Shown piece by piece: positions 14,188-24,894 of a DNA stretch of 64,000 bases (positions are counted from its first letter, which is position 1; each line of letters begins with the position of its first letter). Origin of the DNA: Haemonchus contortus (Eukaryota > Nematoda > Chromadorea > Rhabditida > Trichostrongylidae); the NCBI GenBank assembly GCA_000469685.2, contig LS997565.1, positions 12,582,505 to 12,646,504 on the forward strand, in the 5' to 3' direction. The position numbers and the translations under genes were made by a program. A model generated the notes under the pieces. It saw only the letters and a list, made by a program, of their open reading frames with translations, did no database searches and was not told the DNA's origin.

Positions 14188-17100
14188 GCAATGAACCGAG
14201 TCCCTTGTTGCTCTTTCAGACCTGCCTCTTACTACCACCGATGCAAATCTGACCCGGCTTCTCTAGGTAGCTCATTATCTATTCGTAATAACAAAAATGT
14301 TCATAAATGACAAATCAAATAGTTAAAAAAAATGGTGACGGCATCCCCGAATGAACTCAAAAAAAAACAGGGACCTACCGTTGAGTTCCTGGTTTCAGTA
14401 TTTCTTCTTTTCAGTCCTCTGGGTTGGAAAATATTTTGCAGTACCTCAATGAAGTCCTGCTCCGACTTTTTATTCTGAAATGTGGAGTCACTCAAAGACT
14501 TAGTTCGTGATGAAGTTGGTTTCGGAGATTTTCATCTTCTCTGAGAAGGCCACATAATCAGTGCGGGATCAAAAATGGTGTTGGTAGGCTCGTGAAATGT
14601 GTTCTCGAAAACTCTCTCAAGTCTCTGTTTCTTGATCCTCTAAAAAAAGACGTGGCTGATATCATTCAAAATGCAACACATTGATTGTCAATGCTGTCAG
14701 CTGGCTTACGCTAATCGGTGACCCAGGTTGTCTTGAAGCGTCTCAATTTTCACCCAAATACTCACGATAATTCGTCAGATCCTCCCCCTGAATGTCCATG
14801 TCTATCCAACATACTAGGTTGATGCATAATTATTGCGGATTTTTTCGACAAATTTTATCTCAGAAAACGATGATAGTATGCGTCAGACACTACTTCCCAT
14901 TTGCTAGGCGTCTTTCGATTCCACAGGAGAAGAGTCTTCATTCTTAAAGGCGACCCACGCTTTAGCACCAAGTTCTCTTCCGTTCCAAGTTATGTTTGCT
15001 AGCCAATTTTTCAGCGATTGACGTGGTAGTCCATAATAGTTTCTGTGGGTGAATATGGCGGATGTACGAGCAGATCCCGTTCCTTACTTAACTTTGACGG
15101 ATTGTTCCATCTCCGAAAGTCCGTTGAGATCGAAATGACTCTTCCAACCTATCTCTAGGTAGTAGAGCATAATGTGACGAGAATAAAGACTAATTTCATG
15201 ACGCTCCTCGGTTCAGGGAAGCAAGAAGATTATTCCTACTGAGATCCCAAATTTAAGATTCATATTGCATCGAGAGGAAAGAGGTACGAAAAAATCCGCA
15301 TTGATTATGCATGAACCCAAAAGTTTCGTACTTCGGTGTTCCTGTGGATTTTCCTAGTTTTCTCACCATCGTTTTAAAGGTTCTGCATCAACCCGTTTTG
15401 CCCAGTGGATGTACATGCTAATATGGCGCATATAGTTTGAACACTGTGCAGCTGGATAGAGGACTATTTCCTTCAGCAATCCGATGTTAAAGTAGTGATT
15501 TCGTATTGCGGTGAAGTTTGTTGTGGCGGACGGAAGGACCAAAATCTTAGATGTGCTCTATCCTTTATGGAAAAGGGTACTACTGGCGAAGGGTTTGTTC
15601 GCTGTATCTGATTCGAGTGACTTACCTTTGACAGTTGGTGTTCCACTAATTCTGGTGATGGATCTGCTCGACGAATACGAACACTCCAATCGAGAAACAA
15701 TTTCCTTAAATTGTATGACTCCAAAAGGTGTTAACTTCTGGTATAAGCACAAATATAAGGGAAGAGCTTCTTCATTCGAAACGGAGAATAGCAGTCAAGC
15801 TGCGCTCATAGCATTAAAAAATTCGGAGTCTTTCCAGAGGAACACACAAACACCACTTACAACCGCTGTTTCATTCCTTTCTATCTCTGAGGTTGTCCTG
15901 AACTAGCTTTCCTCTCCAGCAAACGAGGAGTCGAGTTTAACAATTATTATATGCCCAGTACATTAAAACTTTGCACCCTAACACGTGTCCACGATCACTT
16001 CTCTACGAAAGAATTCCAGTCGAAAGTTTGTTGTGTGAGAATTCAATGACTCCTGCCAAGTTTGAAAGCTCTGAGGCCGCTTTGTAGATACCCAGTTTGT
16101 TCGGTCTTACTATAGGTACTTTCTTCTGGAGGGTTTTCTTTCCCGTGGCTAGGAAGGGACAAATTACCCTTTTGTAGGCAACACAAACCAAGTTCGATTG
16201 ACAATGATTTATATCTACCACCATCCAATGTCAATGGACTTTCCTTCTATGTATGTATACCCCCTTTTTTCTCAAAGGCTTGATCAACTATTAATAAAAA
16301 GAATTTCGGGAGGTTCATCCAACCCCAAAAACGAGGCAATCTGCCTTAGTCGGTGACGTCATAGAAAGATTCCTCAGAATGGGGACGGATATGAACTGTA
16401 TCAGAAGGCTTCCTATTTCATGTCACTCTTATCACCCACTAGGTATTTTGCGGACTGACAGACAGAACGGCATACATACAAGCAGACATACAAAGTTAGG
16501 GTTCCATACAAATGGAGCATAGAGATTGGCGCGTGTATTGTTGAGTTGTTAGCAGTGCGAGTTCAGCACGTGCTCGTTACGAAAATGGCATACCGTGTCT
16601 GCTTCCCGTGAGGGGAATCGGGATCCATTTCGAGGACGTGCTGCTTGTAGACTGCCTAAAAACTTAGTTTTCTTGAAGCATGGGGCCGACAGATATATGT
16701 ATCTCTCCGGTACGGAGCTCATTAACATATCGTTTAGTACGGAGCCTCTATCCATTGCACAGTTACCGCAGAAGTTCACTCTTACTCTCGTACAACAAGC
16801 CATTTTTTCACAACCAGACCAGCACACCTAGTAATTCGGTTTTGACGTGCCTTCTCACAGTATCTCCCACTTGTGGCAAATATTACATTATCACGGTAAT
16901 GCAGATGCCACCGTTTCTTCGGGAACTTTACAGGTATTCGCTACGGTTATTCGTACTGCTTTCTCGATAACTCAAGCAGTCGTTCTGTTGTCCTTCCAGA
17001 GAGCAACAAGGTTCAAACAAGGGACACATTTGGGATTGTTCGTGTTGGTGGATTTCTCGAGCCGTACCTAAGCAATGCTGCACTCAGACTCCGCAACTGG

Positions 17101-17324
17101 TGAAAATAATCTTCTACTACTTGCCAAGCAACTCTACCGTGGCAACTCTCGACGGTAGCCTGCACTTGGGATCGGATTCCCAGTTAACTGCATGTGATTT
17201 GCTAGCAACCAACCATAATTTCTTCGGAGCGTACTTTGAATAGGAACGTCTACCCTTATGTTGCAACATTGTCCATAATTGAGATTATATGACTACATGG
17301 TTTATTTATCGGAGTATATTTTAT

Positions 17325-17540
17325 AACATGGGCGGAGTTCGTGTAGTGGCAAGACGGGCACACTACTACACGTACGGCTCGCGAACCTAGATCCTAGAAC
17401 GAGGTATTCCCAGCCAGCTAGGATTTCCATCCGTGGGGTTGGCTGAATGGCATCACTGCATCGAGGATGAAAGCAATGACTCATGCTTTGGTTGGACGCA
17501 AGACATTGCATAACCACATACACTTCCACTTGTACCTACT
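17325..17540 (+). repeat. SINE copy
   Basis: It opens with GGCGGAGTTCGTGTAGTGGCAAG, the tRNA-like head with the A box, and has a degenerate B-box region near 17385. The CCATCC.TGGGGTTGG block of the SINE body follows at about 17430. It is upstream of EF-hand exon 16655-16594 on the map and opposite to that gene's orientation. Confidence 0.6.
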
Positions 17541-17867
17541 TCTGGAGTGAAAGCTGGGTGAGCACCGCATCTTAGAATCGGGTTTGATTGACATCGAAAA
17601 ACTTCATTCTAAACTTAACCCTATTTTTAGCGATAATGAGCCATTTTAACTGGGAGCCGTTGTTGGAAAGCCTTTAACAGGGCATTCCTCCTGATGCTCA
17701 TTTGAGGATCAAGACATAGACATAAGTAAATTTATTACATTGTAAAATTTACGGAAAAGACCTACGTTGCACGCCTCTATTTTGGTCATTCCGCTGTTTC
17801 TAGCATTCATATACAGGTGATTCCAGTCCTTCAGAATTTTAGAGCGCGCATAGATGGGCAAGTAATC

Positions 17868-18186
17868 CTGTAATTCATAGGCATATAAAGTAGTGAGACG
17901 GTTCCTTCAAAGACACAATTCACAATAATTCTGAGGTGCCCTTTTCCGGTTGAAAAGCGAATGAGTTGATGTATGGTAGTGCATCGGTGGCAGAGAAAAC
18001 ATCTGCCTTTTTAACGGAAAATAGGGTTTTTTTCAAAGTAGGGTTATGACGGAAAAGGCATGGATGGGGTAGTTGGGCGAGATTTCATTTGCTGCAATTT
18101 TGTGAATAGCTGACTACATCAAGTCCACTTCCACCATGCGTCATGACAAGTTGTTAGCACCTCCAATATAGGATTCCCTTTAGATA
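17868..18186. other. upstream of EF-hand copy 1, nothing recognised
   Basis: This sequence does not match the flank of copy 2 (41987-42134), so the duplication seems to end near the exon at 17867. No start exon could be identified. Confidence 0.35.
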
Positions 18187-18240
18187 GTGCAGCCTCTACA
18201 ATACAGCTGAAACTCGTCCGTTATGGATGTGGCATTCAAC
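18187..18240 (+). repeat. short dispersed repeat (ACTCGTCCGTTATGG family)
   Basis: GTGCAG.CTC.A.AA......TGAAACTCGTCCGTTATGG.TGTGGCATTC recurs inverted at about 52045-52105 and, more diverged, at about 38530-38590. Its nature is unknown. Confidence 0.5.
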
Positions 18241-18282
18241 CAATACAATCTCTGAACCCCCATAACGATTTATGTAGGCTGC

Positions 18283-19010
18283 TTAAAGGCACAGTTCACG
18301 AAAAAATGGTTTCGGAGATTTGCACATAGTTTGAATTCGAAGCCCCCTCTGATACCATTCGTGCAGCAATTAGGTCGGAAAACCGTTTGGATAGGGACAA
18401 TAAGGGCAGGAACATTGGGGGACGTCAGGCCTCCGCCCCTCGCTAGGCTGACTACGGGTTCGAATTTTCCTTCACCACTTTCGCATTGGAGCGAAGTTGG
18501 TGAAAAATCGATACGCTGATTGGCAAATTGCCAGGTTCAAGGCTGTGTCTAAATCAGCAGTTTGGGTGTGTTGTCTGCTATTGCACACATGGCGTCGCAT
18601 TCGTGTACTTCCGCGAAAATTCACTTAACCACCGTTTTCCCATTGTGAATCTCGTCCAACCACTTTTTCCTCTTTTTTTCGGCCGTTTGTTTTCCTTGGC
18701 TGCTTTCATAGTCCGCAGGCAGGCGCGCAGGCAGTGCTAGGGGGGAGGAGGGAGGCAGATAGTGTAAGGCAAACAGTCCACGCCCCTTCGAGGGGTTGAA
18801 AACAAACAACGGCCTGCGCGCCTGCCTGCGCGCCAGCCTGCGCGCCTGCCTGCGCGCGCGCCAGCGCGCCTGCCTGCGGACTATGAAAGCAGCCCTTTTG
18901 TTCACTGTTTTCAGCCTTTTATGCTTTACCATTGTCCTAGTGTAGGCCTTACCTACCACTATCTCTGAAATACCGGATACCCCCAAAATAGTCCTGAACT
19001 GTGCCTTTGA
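18283..19010. mobile_element. 728-bp non-autonomous DNA element with TIRs
   Basis: The left end starts TTAAAGGCACAGTTCACG; the right end is the inverted form, CTGAACTGTGCCTTTGA. A related pair of ends encloses 30733-31416, and a single end occurs near 52390-52430, so this is a family. No transposase is visible. A GC-rich foldback lies in its interior at 18698-18894. Confidence 0.6.
18698..18894. repeat. GC-rich foldback with 31-bp inverted arms
   Basis: The arm at 18698-18728 (GGCTGCTTTCATAGTCCGCA...) is repeated inverted at 18864-18894 (...TGCGGACTATGAAAGCAGCC). Between them, at about 18808-18880, is a short minisatellite of GCCTGCGCGCCT-like units. The loop is about 135 bases. It could form a stable hairpin in DNA or RNA and looks like a MITE nested inside the surrounding element. 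Confidence 0.8.
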
Positions 19011-19226
19011 GAAAAAAGAATGATCTCGGGAAAGAGGGATTTCTAGACCATCCAGTTGGACTGATCGACTGACTGAGTACCAGTAAGGCGATGTAACTGC
19101 CCATTAATGTCAGATGTTTCTTGCCATATGTTGTGGTAGATAGGTGGAGCTGTTTCTCAAGGAGCGACCGCTGGGTAGAGCCAGTCATCTTCAACTAAAC
19201 TCATTAACTCTCCTCTTTCTCCTTAG

Positions 19227-22200
19227 TTTTGAAAGGTCATAAGAAGGTAGCTACCGTCGCTGCTACCGTTTGGCTACCTGACCATTTTCTCAGCTTTCTT
19301 TTTGAAGAGTTCCCCGAAATTTCTAAATATGCATATTCAAAGCTCAGAGTTGCTCAGTGGGGTGAAATAAACGTCAAAAGGTGGCTTAGTGAAGTATTAG
19401 AGGGTTTTTCATTCAACTATTCTCGTTTTATAATTATGCCCCAACAAACTTTGTCATGTTTGGGAGTAAATATGATGAGAAACTGCTGCCATCGTCATCA
19501 GCCAGCGGGCATGTGGTCGATCCTTTGTCAACTTCTTAAACATTGCCCTCCTAAGAGAATTGCTCAAGAGTAAGCTGAAGGCTAGTGACTGAGATTATGC
19601 AACGTCCCTCATCATCCTTCCGTTTGGTAATAAGTAGCGATGGAATAGGCTGCTCGTGATACTCTTTTGTTCATGATCGGTTCAACCTTACAACCATTTC
19701 TCTTTTTAGAATTGAAGTAGACGATCTGTTGTCTGCACGTCATCTGATTGCCACTGAATGCTCCAATTGGCCTCAAATGCAATTCCAATTAGCTTGTATG
19801 TATGCTATGACAGACTTGATCGAGGATGAATCGCGATTTGACAAATATCGCCGAATTACTTTCAAGTAAGTTTGTTACATCATTGTATTGTCTTCCTTCT
19901 TTAATATCGCTTTGATACGGATACGCGGCTTTCCCACCTCGTTGTGAGGGAAGGGCGTGGCTAAACTTCGTTCTGAGGCTAAAATGTCTGGACCCATACG
20001 AGTGCTCAGCCCAGTCTATGATTTTACATTGCTCTTCGTCCAATCAGATCAATGTCAATCAGCTGTCAGCCCTAGCTAGTTATCGAATAACAAGGGGAAG
20101 AACCCAAATAAATTCTTGTTAAGCATTCAGTTATATTTCAAAATATCGATAGTGACGACAGCGCTACACAGTGTGGAAGTGCCTCGTTTGCTGCATCCTC
20201 GTCTCGGTGGATCGGTAGATTTGCAAATTTTCCTCGAGCTTACTGGGCCTGGGTTCTTCTACCCAAAATGACGAGGGCAGATCCCGATCAAGCGCTATGA
20301 AATGGAAGATTCGAATTCTCGGCAGGATGGTTTTCTTTCGCTTGCAGTGGGAGCCAGTAGAAATATCTCCCACTACAGTTCGAGGTTCAGCCAAAAGAAA
20401 TGGGATGAAACAGGAAAGGACTTTATAATTTCTCTCTAAATTCCAGGAAACAGCTTAGCGATCATCCAGTGTATGATTTTTGGCTGACGCTACTCGAAAG
20501 CAACTGGGAGATTTTCTTCGACACAGGTGAGTCACAATCAATGGCCACCATCTTCAGCTTTTTTTTTTATTTTTTAATGACATTTTCCCTGTGTTGTTTC
20601 CTTCTTTTTTTATTTTTCTTGCTTATATATTCTTGGAAATGAATTTGCTATTCAGAGACCCGCGTACCGAATCAGAAGCTGACGCTTTGCTTTCAATTCG
20701 CTATCCGCCATGGCTACTGTCAACTAGTGGAGTATATCTGGGAGAAGATTGGCGACAACACAAAAGAGTATATAGGTGAATCGCTTTAAATCGTTAGGAG
20801 AGCACACCTCGCTTTATAATGTACTTTTATATAATTTTACACGTGAGAATTCATATAATGTCAAAATTTTTCTTACAAAAACTCGGTGAGCTGGTCTGAT
20901 TGTGCAAAGTGGAGCACCATCAAAGGTCTCAGGGTTGGATCTTTTCCAGATCGACATCCTTTAGGCCAACCAAGCTTCTGAGTGGAAGTAGATTCTACTT
21001 TCAGCGAATTTATCATAACCTCTTTCTCCTGAACAGTCCTATAGTCATTTGGGGATGGCGCAAGTGGTGTAGTGCACTACCCCGCTCGCATGGTCTGGAA
21101 TTCGAATCTTGGGCCAACGGTGGATTACTTGGTACCATACTCGTCTAGGGTGATGAAAGCACTTACATAGCTGAGCATTGACTGGTCAATGGAAGTCGTT
21201 TCACAGTCAACAAGTGCATTCAAGCGGCCACTGTGATTGTGAATGAAAGCCGAATGTGGGGCGCATTCCAGAAATAGAATGGATTGATTACAATAACTTT
21301 ATCCTTTATACTAATTTAGTATGTATCGGAAGCAGAATTCTTTGAATTTTGGCAGCTCTCGATCAAACAGCAAGATCCACTTTAAGCGTGCAAATAGCCC
21401 AACAGCAGAACTCACTTAAGCCATGCAAATAGCCAGAAGTAGTAAAAAGCGAAGTGGCCTATGCCTAGACCTGTCTCGTCAATCAGTGCCAGTTTTCCAG
21501 ACAGAAAACCTCTTTTCAGGCTTGCTACAATGGCGTTCGATGTGTTTTCGTGCTCGCGATCGAGACACTATGCAATTTCTTTGCACTCGGCTATGTCGTA
21601 TGAATCCAGTTGGTGTAGCCCGGATATCGTGGACCGCTTTCTTTGACACCTTCTACAATTCGATCAATGTGAGTTTCTCAGAGGTCCATTATTTCCGCCG
21701 TTCTGTCAGATGGAGGTGCCGATTGGGGCTCGAAACAAAGGGTACCTTGCATTTTGATGTAGTTCAATTACAGAACGAGGAAAGCGACGTCTTGGTGGAA
21801 AACAAATTTCGAAAACGATTTCAATTCCTACTGGAAAATTGCTGTCCAGAGCTACGAAAACGCCTGCTCAAAATGGAAAATTTCAGGTGAATACTTACGA
21901 TGGTTATCATAAACCACCTCGAGGTGCTGCTTAGCAAAGAGTACAACTGAAACAGTTAGATCAGTACATCAATCAACCTATAAAATATATACATCAATAT
22001 ACACATACATCGATAAGCGTTACATTTTCTATACGGATCTCTGTTCTTTATCGGCACCTTATCACTGATAAAAAAATCCTCGTTCGGCACTTTGGCCATA
22101 CAGGCCATTCAGACCACTTCTTCAGCGCCTAGGCTTAATTCATTAATCAAATTAGCTTCGCTATCTATGAACATACGTCACTGAGAACTCGATATTCGTG

Positions 22201-22924
22201 TTGTGACGTCCAAATACGGTTCAAAATCAGCCTAGTAAAAGTTCAATACCCGGTAACCCCGCCCACCCCGATCCTATCAGTCCCGAACCCTCCACTACTT
22301 TAATAGTACATAGAAGGGCAGAATTGCCTTACTGCTCATATTGCGCCATTTCCTTGCAGTTAATGCTGTTGATCGCCCCTTGAAATTTGTGGAATTGCAC
22401 AAATTCGGCCCACTCATTGCGTCGTGCTCCATTCACATACATACATATTTCGACGTCTCCCACACTTTCTCAAGAACTAACCGACTTATTTTTCACCTGT
22501 AGTGTAAAGTGGTAGCTTCTGGAAAACTCCTATACGTGGAATGCACATCCGTGCACATGTTCAGGGGGGATTCCAGAAGATTTCAAAAATTTCGGAACCA
22601 AAGTTCAGAACCGTCTGTGTCGGAAGGTGTTGGCAAGGTTTGTTCATCCGATCACTAATCATCATTCACCATTCCAGAATTGTGTCAGACGCATTCCGCT
22701 ACAATCATCAGGAGACATTCGCTTTTCTGCTGGAGCACATGGACGGTGAACAGCTGAGAAATGCCAGGTTTGCTCTTTCAGCTGGTGATCGGTTAGATGC
22801 TTCGTCTTCACTAATTATCATTTCCAGGGAAATCGTTGATCGGATTCAAGGCCGACGTGATACTATGGATGGTGAACGACTTCGACGTGCACTTCTGCAT
22901 CGACAAGCAACAACCATTGATTGA
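19227..22924 (+). CDS. ankyrin-like repeat protein, multi-exon
   Basis: Plus-strand exons read from splice signals: 19227-19569, 19710-19865, 20447-20526, 20656-20775, 21520-21668, 21774-21886, an exon ending at 22637 (start unresolved, about 22510-22560), 22678-22767, and 22828-22924 ending in TGA. All junctions are in phase except the entry to the exon ending at 22637. The first coding exon is not identified. The product is mostly helical. The 20656-20775 exon has F-A-I-R-H-G-Y-C-Q-L-V-E-Y-I-W-E and the 22678 exon has V-S-D-A-F-R-Y-N-H-Q-E-T-F-A-F-L-L-E. Both fit the second-helix pattern of ankyrin repeats (AIRxGHxxLVxYL). Exon 19710-19865 has a Cys/Trp-rich helix (L-A-C-M-Y-A-M-T-D-L-I-E). 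Function unknown; ankyrin-type scaffolds usually bind proteins. A SINE occupies the intron at 21050-21290. The gene converges with the minus-strand genes beyond 23.4 kb. Confidence 0.6.
21050..21290 (+). repeat. near full-length SINE in intron
   Basis: GGCGCAAGTGGTGTAGTGC begins the tRNA-like head and GGAATTCGAATCTTGG gives the B box. The body blocks follow, with a 3' end at GCGCATTCCAGAAATAGAATGGATTGATT. It lies between exons 20656-20775 and 21520-21668 of the ankyrin-like gene. Confidence 0.7.
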
Positions 22925-23377
22925 TAGTGGCTACGGTAACTACCCATCGCGTCTGGACCACAACACTGCTTCTCATACTTTCATGTGTAGATGCCAACCC
23001 GTGATCATCACTTCCGTATTCGATTCTTGTACAAACAATTTAGTTTTGCTCAGATCTCTCTCTTAATGCAATATGTCACGGGTCTTTTTTGTAGCCAATA
23101 TGGCAGTTCCTGAGAATTTGCATTTATTTGTGATTATTTTGTAAATTACAGAGCTTTAGTTGGCAGAGTTAACCGTAAATTAAAAAAATAAATGTTTATT
23201 TGTAATGATTTTTTTCAAATGTAATTTGGTTTCGGTTTAAGATGTTGATAATGAACGTAGTCACACTGAAATCCATCGCTTCATTTTGGTGGTGATTTCT
23301 TCGGAGCTCTTGCCTAGAAAAGGTAGCAATAATTGCACAGGATCGAAATAGCCTGATTTTCAGGGCTTTTTACAAAA
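22925..23377. other. 3' region between convergent genes
   Basis: AT-rich sequence with AATAAA motifs near 23184-23196 (AAAAAAATAAATG), suitable as a polyadenylation signal for the plus-strand gene. No other feature seen. Confidence 0.4.
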
Positions 23378-24438
23378 TTAATTTACTGTGACGATTTTAT
23401 TCATGTAAAGAAAATAGCTGAAAATGCTCACAAAAATCGGAGCACCTCGTTCCATTCCAGGGATTTCTAGCCTACGACACTCCAAACTACGCATGCGGTT
23501 ACGAATGAGTGCGCGATGAGGTTTTTGCTTGATACTGTACAGAATGAACAAATGTTCAAGGACCTTCTGATGCAGGATTGAGGCTCCCGTGTCAGTACTC
23601 AACTTCCATAGCTAATCCCAAAACATCGACTCCAAACTAGTCACGCAGCTGTTCTTGCAAGGGGCGTGGCCACAATCCGTGTAGTGCTGGACGAGTTTGG
23701 AGCTGCGAAGGAAGGCCACAAAAAAGACATGATTCGCTTTCTGTGAACGCACTCTCATCCAAAGGCTAATACTTTCCTCCATGCTGTTCCTGAATCCAGC
23801 AAAGAGGAGTATTTCCCGCATTCACGGAGCAGACTTTGCGGTCGTTTCATGGTTTTCCTACCAATCCACACGAAACATGAGCTTCTCATTTTACTGCTGG
23901 CATAGAAAAATCCGCATTCCTCCTTTACTTCCCGCTTGAACTTACATTTTATGGGCCTGGGGCAGTTATTGCACGGGATCGGCAGCAGTGGGAAGAAATC
24001 ATCGCTCGACATGCTCAACAGCATGGGAGAAGCTAAGTCTTACCTTAGTCTAAGTCTGTCGGTCTACGCATACCAGCCGTCTACTTACCTGGGCATACCC
24101 GTCTTCTTCTTGCTCCTGATATGGTCATATCAAGTGTTCTTACAAAAGTAGGATGAGAAAGACATACTGGCATCGGTTGTTCGATTGAAGGTAAAGTTGC
24201 TTGAGTGGCTTCTTCGGTTGCTTTAGACATTGGAGGTGATTTCTTCTCGGAAGGCACCACTCTTTGCTATAAAATAGAGTCAGAAGAGTTTTTAGGTTAC
24301 AAATGACCCGAAGTAGAAACTGAGAGAACTTTCACTTTGGTTTTCGATGGTTTTCGGATATCATCACAGGCAAAGTCGAGTTTCTTCTTCATTTCATGAG
24401 TAACTGCTATTTCGACAACTTTGTCCCCCGTGTCGTCC
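23378..24438 (-). CDS. unrecognised gene, several exons
   Basis: Three consecutive minus-strand exons are in phase: 24438-24321, 24266-24168 and a 27-nt micro-exon 24115-24089 (E-Q-E-E-D-G-Y-A-Q), each with GT donors. The product is charged and low in hydrophobics (K-K-K-L-D-F-A-C-D-D-I-R-K-P-S-K, then P-S-E-K-K-S-P-P-M-S-K). Further open segments at 24024-23930 (Cys/Pro-rich, P-I-P-C-N-N-C-P-R-P), 23821-23612 and 23602-23378 (a basic helix, R-N-R-M-R-S-L-E-C-R-R-L-E) may be later exons, but I could not connect their phases. No family recognised. It lies 457 bp downstream of the kinase stop on the same strand, so it could be a downstream cistron whose 24438 acceptor is trans-spliced; that is inference. 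Confidence 0.35.
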
Positions 24439-24639
24439 CTATAATATGATTCTAGCTTCAGGAGGAAAAGAATTGAGAAGTGGATGTAGCAACTGCACAT
24501 GCTGGTCAACCATAACGAATAAGGCTACCCCTCATAAGGGCTCAGACGTTCTCGCTCAGACAGAATATCCGGCCTACTACATTTTATTATTCGATTTGGG
24601 ATTCTAAAGGAATCATTAATTATATGTTAAGATTCCAGT

Positions 24640-24800
24640 AGGTGGTTCGTTTTGCGGTGGCGCACTATCCCACACGCATGGTCCGGGATCAAATTGCGGA
24701 TTAATAAACTTCCAACCAAAACTCCATCCATCCGGGGTCGGTCCATGGGTACTAGATCCGTCTGTGAGAATGAAACCATTGACTCGGACGTCAGGTGGCC
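24640..24800 (+). repeat. SINE copy, partial
   Basis: GGTTCGTTTTGCGGTGGCGCACTATCCCACACGCATGGTCCGGGATCAAA matches the SINE head with a damaged B box; the CATCCGGGGTCGGTCCATGGGTACTAGATCCGTC body block follows. It lies between the kinase 3' end and the next minus-strand gene. Confidence 0.65.
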
Positions 24801-24894
24801 TATGCAGGTCCTTCAACAAAGAATCCATCTATTGACCCGAGAAAATGGGAGTAGCCGTTACGTCAATATTCTTTCTTTGAAAAAAGTTATGATT

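Noticed and set aside
21423..21890. Single uninterrupted exon of 155 codons in the ankyrin-like gene
   Set aside because: The frame is real in parts, but splice signals at 21520, 21668 and 21774 give phase-consistent exons that drop the intervening intron-like sequence.
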